Part shown: positions 1-5,218 of the stretch, piece by piece
How the letters are laid out: every line of letters starts with the position of its first letter
Position numbering within the stretch: the first letter of the stretch is position 1
Source of the DNA: Verrucomicrobiota bacterium
Lineage (GTDB): Bacteria; Chlamydiota; Chlamydiia; Chlamydiales; JAEYWL01
DNA length: 6,864 bases
Direction: 5' to 3'
Assembly: GCA_023428915.1 (NCBI GenBank)
Contig: JAEYWL010000076.1
Coordinates: 1 to 6,864, forward strand
The notes under the pieces: model-generated
Seen by the model: the letters and a program-made list of their open reading frames with translations, nothing else
Databases searched by the model: none
What the model was told of the DNA's origin: nothing
Program-made: the position numbers and the translations under genes

Positions 1-1
1 C

Positions 2-160
2 ACTTATTCTGTCGCTGCTAACCGCAGCTCAATCGTATTTTTTCATCCCAACCCCGCGTTCCAGCGCCAGCAGGATCTGCAGGCGCTTTCACACGGGGCT
101 AACAACTGTCAGCGCTGCCGCGCTTTGCCTTTAACAAAAGTGTTTGTTCATTTTGCTTAG
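2..160 (+). CDS. C-terminal end of a protein, possibly a 2OG-Fe(II) oxygenase (partial)
   Basis: An open frame enters from the left edge and runs 52 codons to a TAG at 158-160; the start lies outside the window. The visible part contains N-R-S-S-I-V-F-F-H-P-N-P at residues 7-18. In the isopenicillin-N-synthase-type 2-oxoglutarate/Fe(II) oxygenases, an R-x-S motif that binds the co-substrate carboxylate is followed by a strand ending in FF and then a PNP/PDP-like turn, about 30-50 residues before the C-terminus. The match in order and distance is suggestive, but the iron-binding His/Asp residues would lie off the window and cannot be checked. The stretch is GC-richer than the next gene. A second frame is also open to about base 133, so coding is likely but not certain. 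Confidence 0.4.
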   Translation, partial: TYSVAANRSSIVFFHPNPAFQRQQDLQALSHGANNCQRCRALPLTKVFVHFA

Positions 161-193
161 TTTCTTAAAAACGGCAGAAATAAAGAGGTGTTT

Positions 194-210
194 TTATTAA
201 AACTTAATAA
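194..210. repeat. short AT-rich inverted repeat upstream of the 229-aa gene
   Basis: TTATTAA at 194-200 and TTAATAA at 204-210 form a perfect 7-bp inverted repeat with a 3-base spacer. It lies just upstream of a possible -10 box at 219-224, about where a -35 region would be. It could be an operator or a weak hairpin. The sequence is entirely A/T in the arms, so chance is a real alternative. Confidence 0.3.
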
Positions 211-218
211 TCCCTGTG

Positions 219-224
219 TATAGT
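219..224 (+). promoter_or_regulatory. possible -10 box of the 229-aa gene
   Basis: TATAGT differs from the sigma70 -10 consensus at one base and lies 21 bases before the start codon at 246. No convincing -35 hexamer is present 16-18 bases upstream, where only A/T-rich sequence (around 195-202) is found. If used, the leader would be very short, about 15 bases, but would still include the AAGGA ribosome binding site at 235-239. Confidence 0.3.
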
Positions 225-245
225 TTTGAAAATTAAGGATTTGTT

Positions 246-935
246 ATGGAAAGCATTAGGCAGTTAGAGAACTATTATTATTTTCAGGGCACTTTAGGCG
301 ATGTCATGCAGATATTGGACAAGCCTAGGCAATGGATTAAAACTGAAAGCCACCTTCTAGATTATACCTATGCCTCTACTGCGCAAAAAGCGGCTGCTCT
401 AGTTAAAATTATTTTTATTTCTATACCCTTTCTCCCTTGCTACTTGGTATCGCGGCTTGTGTATTTTGTTGCCGGTGAAAAGATCTCCCCGCCAGCTTTT
501 CAAGAAGCAGCCCAAAAATGGCGGGAGAAGCTCATTATTCCTATTTTTGAAAAAGCCTCAGAAGTATTTATCAATCATCTTATTGCTGCAAAAGTCTATG
601 CTGACGATTGCTCTTATAAAAATATCGCCATTTTTTCACCTGAACAGAAGCTGCCGGGTGAACCGCTTACCATGTATCAAGTTGATTCGCCAATCTTTTG
701 CGCAAACCCCAAGAACTTTACCTGGATAAAAAAAGAGGGAAGGATTTTAGCGCTTGCCCATGCTAATAATCCTATAGGCCTTCAGTTATTTGGGAAACTT
801 TCTGATTCTCTAAAACATACTACATATAATGATCCCAGCCAGAAAAAGTTAGCCGGACTTACAGACATAATTTGTTGCAATTTGTGGAATCCAAGAGATT
901 GCTATAAAGCAATCAAAATGAAGGAGAGGCTGTAG
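246..935 (+). CDS. unrecognised protein with one hydrophobic segment, 229 aa
   Basis: I do not recognise this protein. The ATG at 246 is supported by AAGGA at 235-239 with 6-base spacing, and the TAG stop is at 933-935. A long hydrophobic stretch at about residues 48-77, rich in I, F, L and V and holding two prolines near its middle (PFLP at 61-64), suggests a membrane anchor or a bent membrane hairpin. There is no N-terminal signal peptide. Residues 1-45 are polar and aromatic, and the 150-residue C-terminal part looks like a soluble domain. Cysteines at 66, 122, 152, 210, 211 and 219 show no metal-binding spacing. A hydrophobic hairpin in an otherwise soluble protein recalls chlamydial inclusion-membrane proteins, but the usual bilobed pattern is not clear. 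The gene is more AT-rich than the fab genes and is convergent with acpP. Confidence 0.75.
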   Translation: MESIRQLENYYYFQGTLGDVMQILDKPRQWIKTESHLLDYTYASTAQKAAALVKIIFISIPFLPCYLVSRLVYFVAGEKISPPAFQEAAQKWREKLIIPIFEKASEVFINHLIAAKVYADDCSYKNIAIFSPEQKLPGEPLTMYQVDSPIFCANPKNFTWIKKEGRILALAHANNPIGLQLFGKLSDSLKHTTYNDPSQKKLAGLTDIICCNLWNPRDCYKAIKMKERL

Positions 936-957
936 AGTAAGTGTCCTTACCCTACAG
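930..957. terminator. hairpin between two convergent genes, possible weak bidirectional terminator
   Basis: CTGTAG (930-935) pairs with CTACAG (952-957) and GTAAG (937-941) with CTTAC (946-950). This gives an 11-bp stem with one A/C mismatch and a TGTC loop. It contains the stop codon of the 229-aa gene (933-935) and begins 15 bases beyond the acpP stop on the other strand. Neither side is followed by a T-run, so it is not a canonical intrinsic terminator. Its position between gene ends makes a role in 3'-end formation or protection possible. Confidence 0.4.
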
Positions 958-972
958 AAAAGCAAACCGGAA

Positions 973-1212
973 TTACCCTTGCTTGCGTTTTTCGATATAT
1001 TGCACGACATCGCCGACAGTTTTCAGCTTTTCAGCTTCATCCTGTGCAATTTCGCAACCAAAACGCTCTTCAAATGTCATGATGAGCTCTGTCATGCTCA
1101 ATGAATCTGCATCTAAATCTTCAACTAAAGATTTCTCAGGTGTGACATCATTTTTGTCAACGCCGAGCTGTTCAGCGATGATATCGATGACTTCTTGTTG
1201 TGTAGCTGTCAT
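973..1212 (-). CDS. acpP: acyl carrier protein
   Basis: This 79-aa acidic protein carries growing acyl chains on a 4'-phosphopantetheine arm during type II fatty-acid synthesis in the cytoplasm. The arm attaches to Ser37 in the D-A-D-S-L motif (residues 34-38), followed by helix II (TELIMTFEERF, 41-51), which docks the Fab enzymes. Length is typical (77-80 aa). The helix II sequence closely resembles that remembered for Chlamydia ACP. One oddity is the residue after DSL, which is Ser39 where most bacterial ACPs have Asp (DSLD). The start is supported by AAGGAG at 1218-1223, five bases before the ATG, the strongest ribosome binding site in the operon; this fits the high ACP demand. It is the last gene of the cluster, 23 bases after fabG. 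Confidence 0.97.
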   Translation of the reverse strand: MTATQQEVIDIIAEQLGVDKNDVTPEKSLVEDLDADSLSMTELIMTFEERFGCEIAQDEAEKLKTVGDVVQYIEKRKQG

Positions 1213-1235
1213 AACGACTCCTTGTTTGATTAAAG

Positions 1236-1991
1236 TTACGCCATTACCATGCCGCCATCTATGGTAAGCACCTGCCCTGTGATGTAATCAGCATTTGAGC
1301 TGGCTAAAAATACTGCGGCATTGGCAATTTCTGTTGGATTTCCAAGACGTCCCAGCGGGATGCTTGCTAAAATTTGTTGTTTTTGCTCATCTGTTAACAT
1401 GTCGGTCATACGAGTTTCAATAAATCCAGGGGCAATGCAATTGACGCAAATGTTACGGGAAGCCAGCTCTTTAGCTAATGCCTTGGTAAAACCAATGACT
1501 GCTGCCTTTGAAGCGGCATAATTAGTCTGGCCGGCATTACCGGTTAAACCGACAACTGAGCTCAAATTGATAATTTTACCACGGCGGGCTTTTAATAAGC
1601 TGCGGCAAAGTGCTTTACAGAGATTGAAGCAGGATTTCACATTAATATCCATTACTCTATCCCAATCTTCTTCTGTCATTTTTAACAGCAGCTGATCGCA
1701 AGTCACACCGGCATTGTTCACCAAAATATCTACTTTGCCATATTGCAGTAGGATAAGTTTTACAGCCTCATCAACGGCCGCCAAATTAGCCACATCTGTT
1801 TGATGAAATGAGAATCGGGCCTCGGGATTGATCTTTTGCAATTCGAGCAGCACTTCTGCGCCGCGCTCTGCATTGGTGCCAAAAATGGCGACAGAAGCTC
1901 CCTGCTCGGCAAATTTCAATGCAATAGCCTTACCAATACCTGCTGTGGCACCTGTTACAATGGCCACTTGATCTTTTAACAATTGATTCAT
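1236..1991 (-). CDS. fabG: 3-oxoacyl-[acyl-carrier-protein] reductase
   Basis: FabG is a short-chain dehydrogenase/reductase that uses NADPH to reduce 3-oxoacyl-ACP to 3-hydroxyacyl-ACP, the first reduction of each elongation cycle. It usually works as a cytoplasmic tetramer. With the ATG at 1989-1991 it is 251 aa, a normal length. Visible motifs are the Rossmann glycine motif TGATAGIG (13-20), NNAG (92-95), Asn117, catalytic Ser145, and Tyr158/Lys162 in Y-A-A-S-K. PG is at 188-189, and ITGQVLTIDGG is near the C-terminus. The Ser-to-Tyr distance of 13 residues is canonical. A TTG at 2010-2012 would add seven residues and overlap fabD. The ATG is preferred because GGAG at 1997-2000 sits five bases before it and the protein then begins like other FabG proteins. 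The gene begins one base after the fabD stop, suggesting coupled translation. Confidence 0.97.
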   Translation of the reverse strand: MNQLLKDQVAIVTGATAGIGKAIALKFAEQGASVAIFGTNAERGAEVLLELQKINPEARFSFHQTDVANLAAVDEAVKLILLQYGKVDILVNNAGVTCDQLLLKMTEEDWDRVMDINVKSCFNLCKALCRSLLKARRGKIINLSSVVGLTGNAGQTNYAASKAAVIGFTKALAKELASRNICVNCIAPGFIETRMTDMLTDEQKQQILASIPLGRLGNPTEIANAAVFLASSNADYITGQVLTIDGGMVMA

Positions 1992-1992
1992 G

Positions 1993-2940
1993 CTATCTCC
2001 ATACCTGTTCAAAAGCGGCTAAATCTTCGACTTTTTCAATATTCAAAGTGGGGGCAACAACACCTATCCGTTTATTTAAACCGGAAAGGGTTTTACCGCA
2101 GCCGATTTCTACATACAAATCGGTCCCTGCTCCCTGCAGCTGCCGGACACTTTGCTCCCAGCGCACAGGATGGGTCACTTGTTTAATTAAATACTGGATT
2201 ATCTGCCCCAAATCGCCAGTAAAATCTCCGGGGACATTCATAACCAGGCGGCAAGCTCCGTCTTTAAAGGGCGCGCGCATGATATATTCAGCTAATCTAT
2301 CTTGGGCGCTCTGCATGAGTCCGCTATGAAAAGCGCCATACACTTGCAGCGGCAATACCCGTTTCGCGCCGCGCGATTTTGCCGCTTCCGTACCTATCTC
2401 TATGCCCTTGCTGGTACCTGAAATCACCACTTGGCCGGGACAATTAAAGTTGGCAGCCCAAAGGTCTTGCGGCAGCTTCAGGGAAGCGACCATTTCTTCG
2501 ACTTCGCTGCCCTCCAATCCCATAACTACGGCCATGGTACCGGGATAAGCCTCGCAGGCCTCATTCATAAATTGAGCCCTATGCTGCACCAGGTGCAAAG
2601 CAGCAGAGAACTCAAGCCTGCCGCTTGCCGTTAAAGCAGAGTACTCCCCTAAACTTAAACCGGCGCAAAAGGCAGGTTGAATTTCGGGAAAAGCCTGCTT
2701 CAGCACACGCAATAAGGCTATGCTTGTAACATAAATTCCTAGCTGGCTGTTCAGGGTTTTTGTTAACTCGCTCTCAGGCCCTTCGAATATGATTTTAGTC
2801 AAATTGTGCTTAAGCAGATCTTCTGCTTCCTGGTAGGTTTCACGAGCAATGGCGTAGTTATGAAAAAAATCCTTGCCCATGCCCACATACTGTGCGCCCT
2901 GGCCAGGAAAAAGAAAGGCAACCTTGTGAAATTTCTTCAT
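1993..2940 (-). CDS. fabD: malonyl-CoA:ACP transacylase
   Basis: FabD moves the malonyl group from CoA to holo-ACP, supplying the extender for FabH and the elongating ketosynthases. The 315-aa length fits the family. PGQGAQ (12-17) forms part of the oxyanion region. The nucleophile elbow is G-L-S-L-G-E-Y (94-100) with Ser96. Arg121 binds the malonyl carboxylate, and His205 lies in G-A-F-H-S (202-206). The Ser-Arg and Ser-His distances of 25 and 109 equal those of E. coli FabD (Ser92, Arg117, His201). H-P-V-R-W (257-261) matches the conserved NPVRW segment. The elbow has Leu where E. coli has His (GHSLGEY); as I recall, the Leu form occurs in plant-plastid and cyanobacterial enzymes. The ATG lies 3 bases after the fabH stop. 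Only a modest GGAT-like ribosome binding site is visible, so translational coupling is likely. Confidence 0.97.
   Translation of the reverse strand: MKKFHKVAFLFPGQGAQYVGMGKDFFHNYAIARETYQEAEDLLKHNLTKIIFEGPESELTKTLNSQLGIYVTSIALLRVLKQAFPEIQPAFCAGLSLGEYSALTASGRLEFSAALHLVQHRAQFMNEACEAYPGTMAVVMGLEGSEVEEMVASLKLPQDLWAANFNCPGQVVISGTSKGIEIGTEAAKSRGAKRVLPLQVYGAFHSGLMQSAQDRLAEYIMRAPFKDGACRLVMNVPGDFTGDLGQIIQYLIKQVTHPVRWEQSVRQLQGAGTDLYVEIGCGKTLSGLNKRIGVVAPTLNIEKVEDLAAFEQVWR
1997..2000 (-). promoter_or_regulatory. ribosome binding site that decides the fabG start
   Basis: On the minus strand GGAG is followed by ATAGC and then ATG, giving 5-base spacing. The site lies inside the last codons of fabD. Any initiation at the upstream TTG (2010-2012) would place this site inside the coding region, so it argues for the 251-aa product. 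Confidence 0.8.
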
Positions 2941-2943
2941 CCG

Positions 2944-3936
2944 TTAATCCGCAACCTTTGTTAATAATGAGGCACCCCAAGTCAAACCGCCGCCAAAAGC
3001 GACCAGTAAAAGCTTATCGTTTAGCTGGATATTTTCTTGCTGCCATAATTCATCTAAGGCGATGCCGATGCCTGAAGCTGAAGTATTGCCATATTTCTCC
3101 AAGGTTTTATACACCCTTTCTTCCGGTATAGCCATTTGCTTGGCTATGGCATCGATAATACGTCCGTTAGCTTGATGGGGCACTAACCAGTGAATCTCTT
3201 CTTTTTTAAGCCCGGCCTGTGTTAAGCATTCATCGGCAGCTGCAGCCATGCGGCGCACGGCATGTTTGAAAACCTCTTGGCCCGATACTTTTAAGTAGTG
3301 ATCTCCTGCAGCTAAAGTAGCTTGCGAAGAGGGCTTCTTGGAGCCGCCGGCCGGCACTATAATCAACTCGGAGAGCGTACCGTCAGCCCCTAAAATGCTA
3401 TTTTCTATTCTTAAGCCGGCTCCGGAATCTGCAATGACAGCTGCAGAAGCGCCATCGCCAAATAACACGCAAGTTTTGCGGTCTGTGTAATCGACAAACG
3501 AGGACATCTTTTCAGTTGCCACCAGCAGAATGCGCCGGTACATGCCGGCTGCTATGTAAGCTTGTGCAATGGAAAGGCCGTATAGAAAACCGGAACAAGC
3601 CGCCTGAATGTCCATACTAGGGATGTCTGCCCTGTCCAATTTAGATTGAATAAGGGCTGCTGTAGCAGGCATAAGATAATCAGGTGTCATAGTCGCCGTA
3701 ATGATAAAATCTATATCATTAGCAGTTAGGCCGGCTTTAGCCAAAGCCGCTTCAGCTGCTTTAGTTCCCATATCTGAAGAGCTCTCATCGCTACTAGCAA
3801 TTCGCCGCTCCCGAATTCCTGTGCGCGTCATGATCCATTCATCCGTGGTCTCTACCATTTTTTCTAGATCTGCATTAGACAAAACTGTCTCTGGCAAATA
3901 AGAACCAAGGCTTAAAATACGCGCTTTATTAACCAT
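2944..3936 (-). CDS. fabH: 3-oxoacyl-[acyl-carrier-protein] synthase III
   Basis: FabH (KAS III) starts fatty-acid synthesis by condensing acetyl-CoA, or another short acyl-CoA, with malonyl-ACP. It is a cytoplasmic dimer of the thiolase fold. The protein is 330 aa and begins with the usual strand ending in G-S-Y-L-P-E. TDEW-I-x-x-R-T-G-I lies at 31-41, with Trp34 and Arg38 shaping the CoA site. The catalytic triad is Cys114 (Q-A-A-C-S-G-F), His254 (V-P-H-Q-A-N) and Asn284 (Y-G-N-T-S-A-S). F-G-D-G-A is at 159-163, and the C-terminal F-G-G-G-L-T-W-G glycine loop is intact. Relative to E. coli (Cys112, His244, Asn274), about eight extra residues lie between Cys and His, within the normal family range. 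It is the first gene of the operon. Its ribosome binding site is weak: the nearest AGGA is 13 bases before the ATG, with an A-rich leader between. Confidence 0.97.
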   Translation of the reverse strand: MVNKARILSLGSYLPETVLSNADLEKMVETTDEWIMTRTGIRERRIASSDESSSDMGTKAAEAALAKAGLTANDIDFIITATMTPDYLMPATAALIQSKLDRADIPSMDIQAACSGFLYGLSIAQAYIAAGMYRRILLVATEKMSSFVDYTDRKTCVLFGDGASAAVIADSGAGLRIENSILGADGTLSELIIVPAGGSKKPSSQATLAAGDHYLKVSGQEVFKHAVRRMAAAADECLTQAGLKKEEIHWLVPHQANGRIIDAIAKQMAIPEERVYKTLEKYGNTSASGIGIALDELWQQENIQLNDKLLLVAFGGGLTWGASLLTKVAD

Positions 3937-3972
3937 TATTTTTTTAAGATCCTAAAAAATTAGTGAAGCATA

Positions 3973-3981
3973 ATCATAGCA
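3973..3981 (-). promoter_or_regulatory. candidate extended -10 promoter of the fab operon
   Basis: On the minus strand the sequence reads TGCTATGAT, that is, an extended -10 (TGn) joined to TATGAT, one base from consensus. The hexamer that would serve as -35 at 17-base spacing is TTTCCT (3996-4001), which is poor, so the extended -10 would have to compensate. The predicted leader is about 30 bases. It lies between the upstream gene's terminator (4026-4062) and fabH, exactly where a promoter is needed. Confidence 0.5.
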
Positions 3982-4025
3982 AAGAATACTTAAAAAGGAA
4001 AGGATAGCATTTGCTTTAGGAAAGC

Positions 4026-4062
4026 AAAAAACAGCCAAAAAGACTCTTTTGGCTGTTTTTTT
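4026..4062 (-). terminator. strong intrinsic terminator, structurally bidirectional
   Basis: ACAGCCAAAA (4031-4040) pairs perfectly with TTTTGGCTGT (4047-4056) around a six-base loop. The stem is extended by A residues on one side and T residues on the other (to 4026 and 4062). Read on the minus strand, a GC-containing stem is followed by a T-run 17 bases past the stop of the 237-aa gene, so it should end that transcript and insulate the fab operon. The symmetry would also stop plus-strand transcription. Confidence 0.9.
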
Positions 4063-4078
4063 GCAGCAATGCAAGAAA

Positions 4079-4792
4079 TTAAGCGCCGCGTGTAGCGTTT
4101 AGCTCTTGCTTCAGTTCTTCATTCACTGAGCGGAAATGGTTAAAGATGTTGTCAAAGCTTATTAGAGACTTAATAATTTCCGCAGGTGAATCTTTCCATG
4201 TGCACTGAGGTCCTGAAAAAGAATAGCGATTCAAAGCCGGCTGTATTGCAGTATTGGCCGCTGGAGTTGCTGCTGCAACTACAGGTTGCACTTCAATTGC
4301 TTGTGCAGGATTGGCAGGTACCTTTTCTTTTGCTAGTGCTAACTGTGTCAAGGGAGCTTGGAAGTCAGGATTTGGACAATCAACGTTGTTATCCACCATT
4401 GTTCCATTCACAGGTTTTTCGTTTAAACCGCACATTGGCTGATTAACTGGTGCAGGCTGAAACCAGTTATAGGCGATAAATCCAACTGCCGGGGCAATTA
4501 CGCACATTGCAATTACAGCACACGCTTTGGCTTTAGTCCAAAAGTTTCCTTTTGCAGAATTTGGTTCTTCTTGTTTTGGCTCCTCTTTGACTTTTGTCTT
4601 AAGATATTTGCAATCTAAATAAGTCAAAGCAGTACCAAAACCTGGCAATAAGATGATTTCAAATAAGCCGAGAGCAAAAGTGGCAATTCTTTCCTTAAGA
4701 GAAAGCGCATCGCTTTTAATAGCTTGCTTCATATTCTCAAAACCATGCGTCATATTGATATAGATGCAGTTACTAAGTCTTACGTTGTCCAT
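4079..4792 (-). CDS. unrecognised membrane protein with two hydrophobic segments, 237 aa
   Basis: I do not recognise a family. Hydrophobic segments at about 36-58 and 88-110 are predicted to span the membrane, separated by a charged loop (about 62-88; K/E-rich, with KVKEEPKQEEP). This would place both ends on the same side. Residues 112-190 are rich in Pro, Ala and Asn and look disordered, like a spacer. The last 50 residues include an amphipathic, probably helical part. Cysteines at 121, 139 and 197 follow the second segment and could form disulfides if that side is extracytoplasmic. There is no classical signal peptide. The ATG at 4790-4792 has AAGGA at 4799-4803 with 6-base spacing, whereas an internal ATG at residue 14 has none. 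It has its own promoter and terminator and so forms a single-gene unit. Two membrane segments plus a long tail could fit an inclusion-membrane or cell-envelope protein; this is a guess. Confidence 0.8.
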   Translation of the reverse strand: MDNVRLSNCIYINMTHGFENMKQAIKSDALSLKERIATFALGLFEIILLPGFGTALTYLDCKYLKTKVKEEPKQEEPNSAKGNFWTKAKACAVIAMCVIAPAVGFIAYNWFQPAPVNQPMCGLNEKPVNGTMVDNNVDCPNPDFQAPLTQLALAKEKVPANPAQAIEVQPVVAAATPAANTAIQPALNRYSFSGPQCTWKDSPAEIIKSLISFDNIFNHFRSVNEELKQELNATRGA

Positions 4793-4845
4793 TGTAATTC
4801 CTTTTTAATTTATTAATTTTCATTTAATCAAAAATAAACAAAGGA

Positions 4846-4874
4846 AATATAACAAAAACTAACCTGCAAGTCAA
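4846..4874 (-). promoter_or_regulatory. sigma70-type promoter of the 237-aa membrane protein
   Basis: On the minus strand TTGACT (4869-4874) is followed by exactly 17 bases and then TATATT (4846-4851). Both boxes are one base from the E. coli consensus TTGACA/TATAAT, and the spacing is optimal. The transcript would start near 4839, leaving a leader of about 45 A/T-rich bases. This is the best promoter in the window. It ends about 75 bases short of the palindromic element, so the element does not interrupt it. Confidence 0.8.
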
Positions 4875-4960
4875 TTAACAATAATTAATATATGGATATT
4901 TTTTTAAAATTATAGTTAGGCGGTAAATAATGGCGTCGGTTTTATTTTAGGATTTGGAGT

Positions 4961-4978
4961 GCTGCGACTCGTCGCAGC
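4961..4978. repeat. first hairpin of the left arm
   Basis: GCTGCGAC (4961-4968) and GTCGCAGC (4971-4978) form a perfect 8-bp stem around TC. The matching place in the right arm has two changes that break the symmetry (5105-5122), so only the left copy folds perfectly on its own. Confidence 0.7.
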
Positions 4979-4985
4979 TTTTCCC

Positions 4986-5005
4986 ATGTTCGACTTGTCG
5001 AACAT
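4986..5005. repeat. second hairpin of the left arm
   Basis: ATGTTCGAC (4986-4994) and GTCGAACAT (4997-5005) form a perfect 9-bp stem around TT. The central ten bases, CGACTTGTCG, differ from those of the preceding hairpin, CGACTCGTCG, at a single base. The right-arm counterpart (5079-5098) keeps the stem with one mismatch and one G-T pair. Confidence 0.7.
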
Positions 5006-5040
5006 ATTCGGAAATCACAAATAGATACTTGAGAAGGTTT

Positions 5041-5079
5041 TAAATATTTGTGTAATAATATTTTACAGACAAATATTTA
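5041..5079. repeat. A/T-rich inverted repeat in the core of the palindromic element
   Basis: TAAATATTTGT (5041-5051) and its exact complement ACAAATATTTA (5069-5079) form an 11-bp stem around 17 bases. It overlaps the inner end of the right arm by two bases. Being A/T-rich it is weak as RNA, but it adds a third level of symmetry to the element. Confidence 0.55.
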
Positions 5080-5138
5080 TGTTCGGCAAGTCAAACATAA
5101 AGAAAGCTTAGACGAGTCGCAGCACTCCAAATTATTTT

Positions 5139-5153
5139 CTTGATGACATCAAG
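5139..5153. repeat. small palindrome beside the element
   Basis: CTTGATG (5139-5145) and CATCAAG (5147-5153) are perfect complements with one base between, six bases outside the right end of the palindromic element. It is too tight to fold as a full RNA stem and has no T-run downstream of the last gene's stop, so it is a poor terminator. It could be a protein-binding site. Confidence 0.35.
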
Positions 5154-5218
5154 AGGCCTAAAGAGAGCATAAAGTAACAATCAAGCCATTCGGCACAGCT
5201 CATTGTGGTAAATGAACT

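Larger units (their letters stand above)
973..3936 (-). other. fatty-acid synthesis operon fabH-fabD-fabG-acpP
   Basis: Four genes on the minus strand lie almost end to end: 3 bases between fabH and fabD, 1 base between fabD and fabG (using the ATG start) and 23 bases between fabG and acpP. No terminator is visible inside the cluster, so one transcript is expected, starting from the promoter candidate near 3973. The order matches that known in Chlamydia. In E. coli the same genes are flanked by plsX and fabF; neither is adjacent here. Confidence 0.9.
4952..5132. mobile_element. 181-base palindromic element, MITE-like, with 55-base inverted arms
   Basis: The left arm (4952-5006) and the right arm (5078-5132) are reverse complements at 48 of 55 positions, counted by hand. 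The outer 22 bases (ATTTGGAGTGCTGCG... at 4952-4973 and its complement at 5111-5132) match perfectly. Five of the seven differences are C/T changes. The core of about 71 bases is A/T-rich and non-coding. TATTTT occurs at 4943-4948 and directly outside the right end at 5133-5138, a possible but weak target duplication because it is not flush on the left. Terminal inverted repeats, small size and no coding capacity fit a MITE or a large interspersed palindromic repeat. Only one copy is present, so mobility is inferred. Confidence 0.6.
4793..5218. other. 426-base intergenic region
   Basis: This gap between two minus-strand genes holds no convincing reading frame; the frames starting at ATGs near 4930 and 4986 stop within a few codons. 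It contains, from left to right, the leader and promoter of the 237-aa gene, about 75 bases of A/T-rich sequence, the 181-base palindromic element and a small palindrome at 5139-5153. About 65 bases after the stop of the last gene follow, in which I see nothing. No canonical terminator follows the gene ending at 5219; the palindromic element may take that role. Confidence 0.7.

Noticed and set aside
457..729. Second plus-strand frame inside the 229-aa gene
   Set aside because: It lies wholly within a frame that has a proper ribosome binding site and start, and no such site precedes it.
941..1267. Plus-strand open frame of 108 codons opposite acpP and the end of fabG
   Set aside because: It is antisense to certain genes on the other strand, its product is Ser/Cys-rich and low in complexity, and it has no ribosome binding site.
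1992..2012. TTG start for fabG giving a 258-aa protein overlapping fabD
   Set aside because: The ATG at 1989-1991 has GGAG at a 5-base distance and yields the standard FabG N-terminus; the TTG has no comparable site.
4274..4290. TGCAAC/GTTGCA inverted repeat inside the 237-aa gene
   Set aside because: Six-base arms are expected by chance and fall in a repetitive Ala/Thr-coding stretch.
4186..4446. Two plus-strand frames opposite the 237-aa membrane protein
   Set aside because: They overlap each other and the Pro/Ala-rich region of the opposite gene; their leucine/glutamine-rich or alanine-rich products look like mirror artefacts of that composition.
5139..5153. CTTGATG/CATCAAG as intrinsic terminator of the lipase-like gene
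   Set aside because: There is only a one-base loop and no T-run on the minus strand; kept only as a palindrome.
4793..5218. CRISPR array or tRNA gene in the long intergenic gap
   Set aside because: The repeats are inverted rather than direct and regularly spaced, and no cloverleaf with a T-arm consensus is visible.
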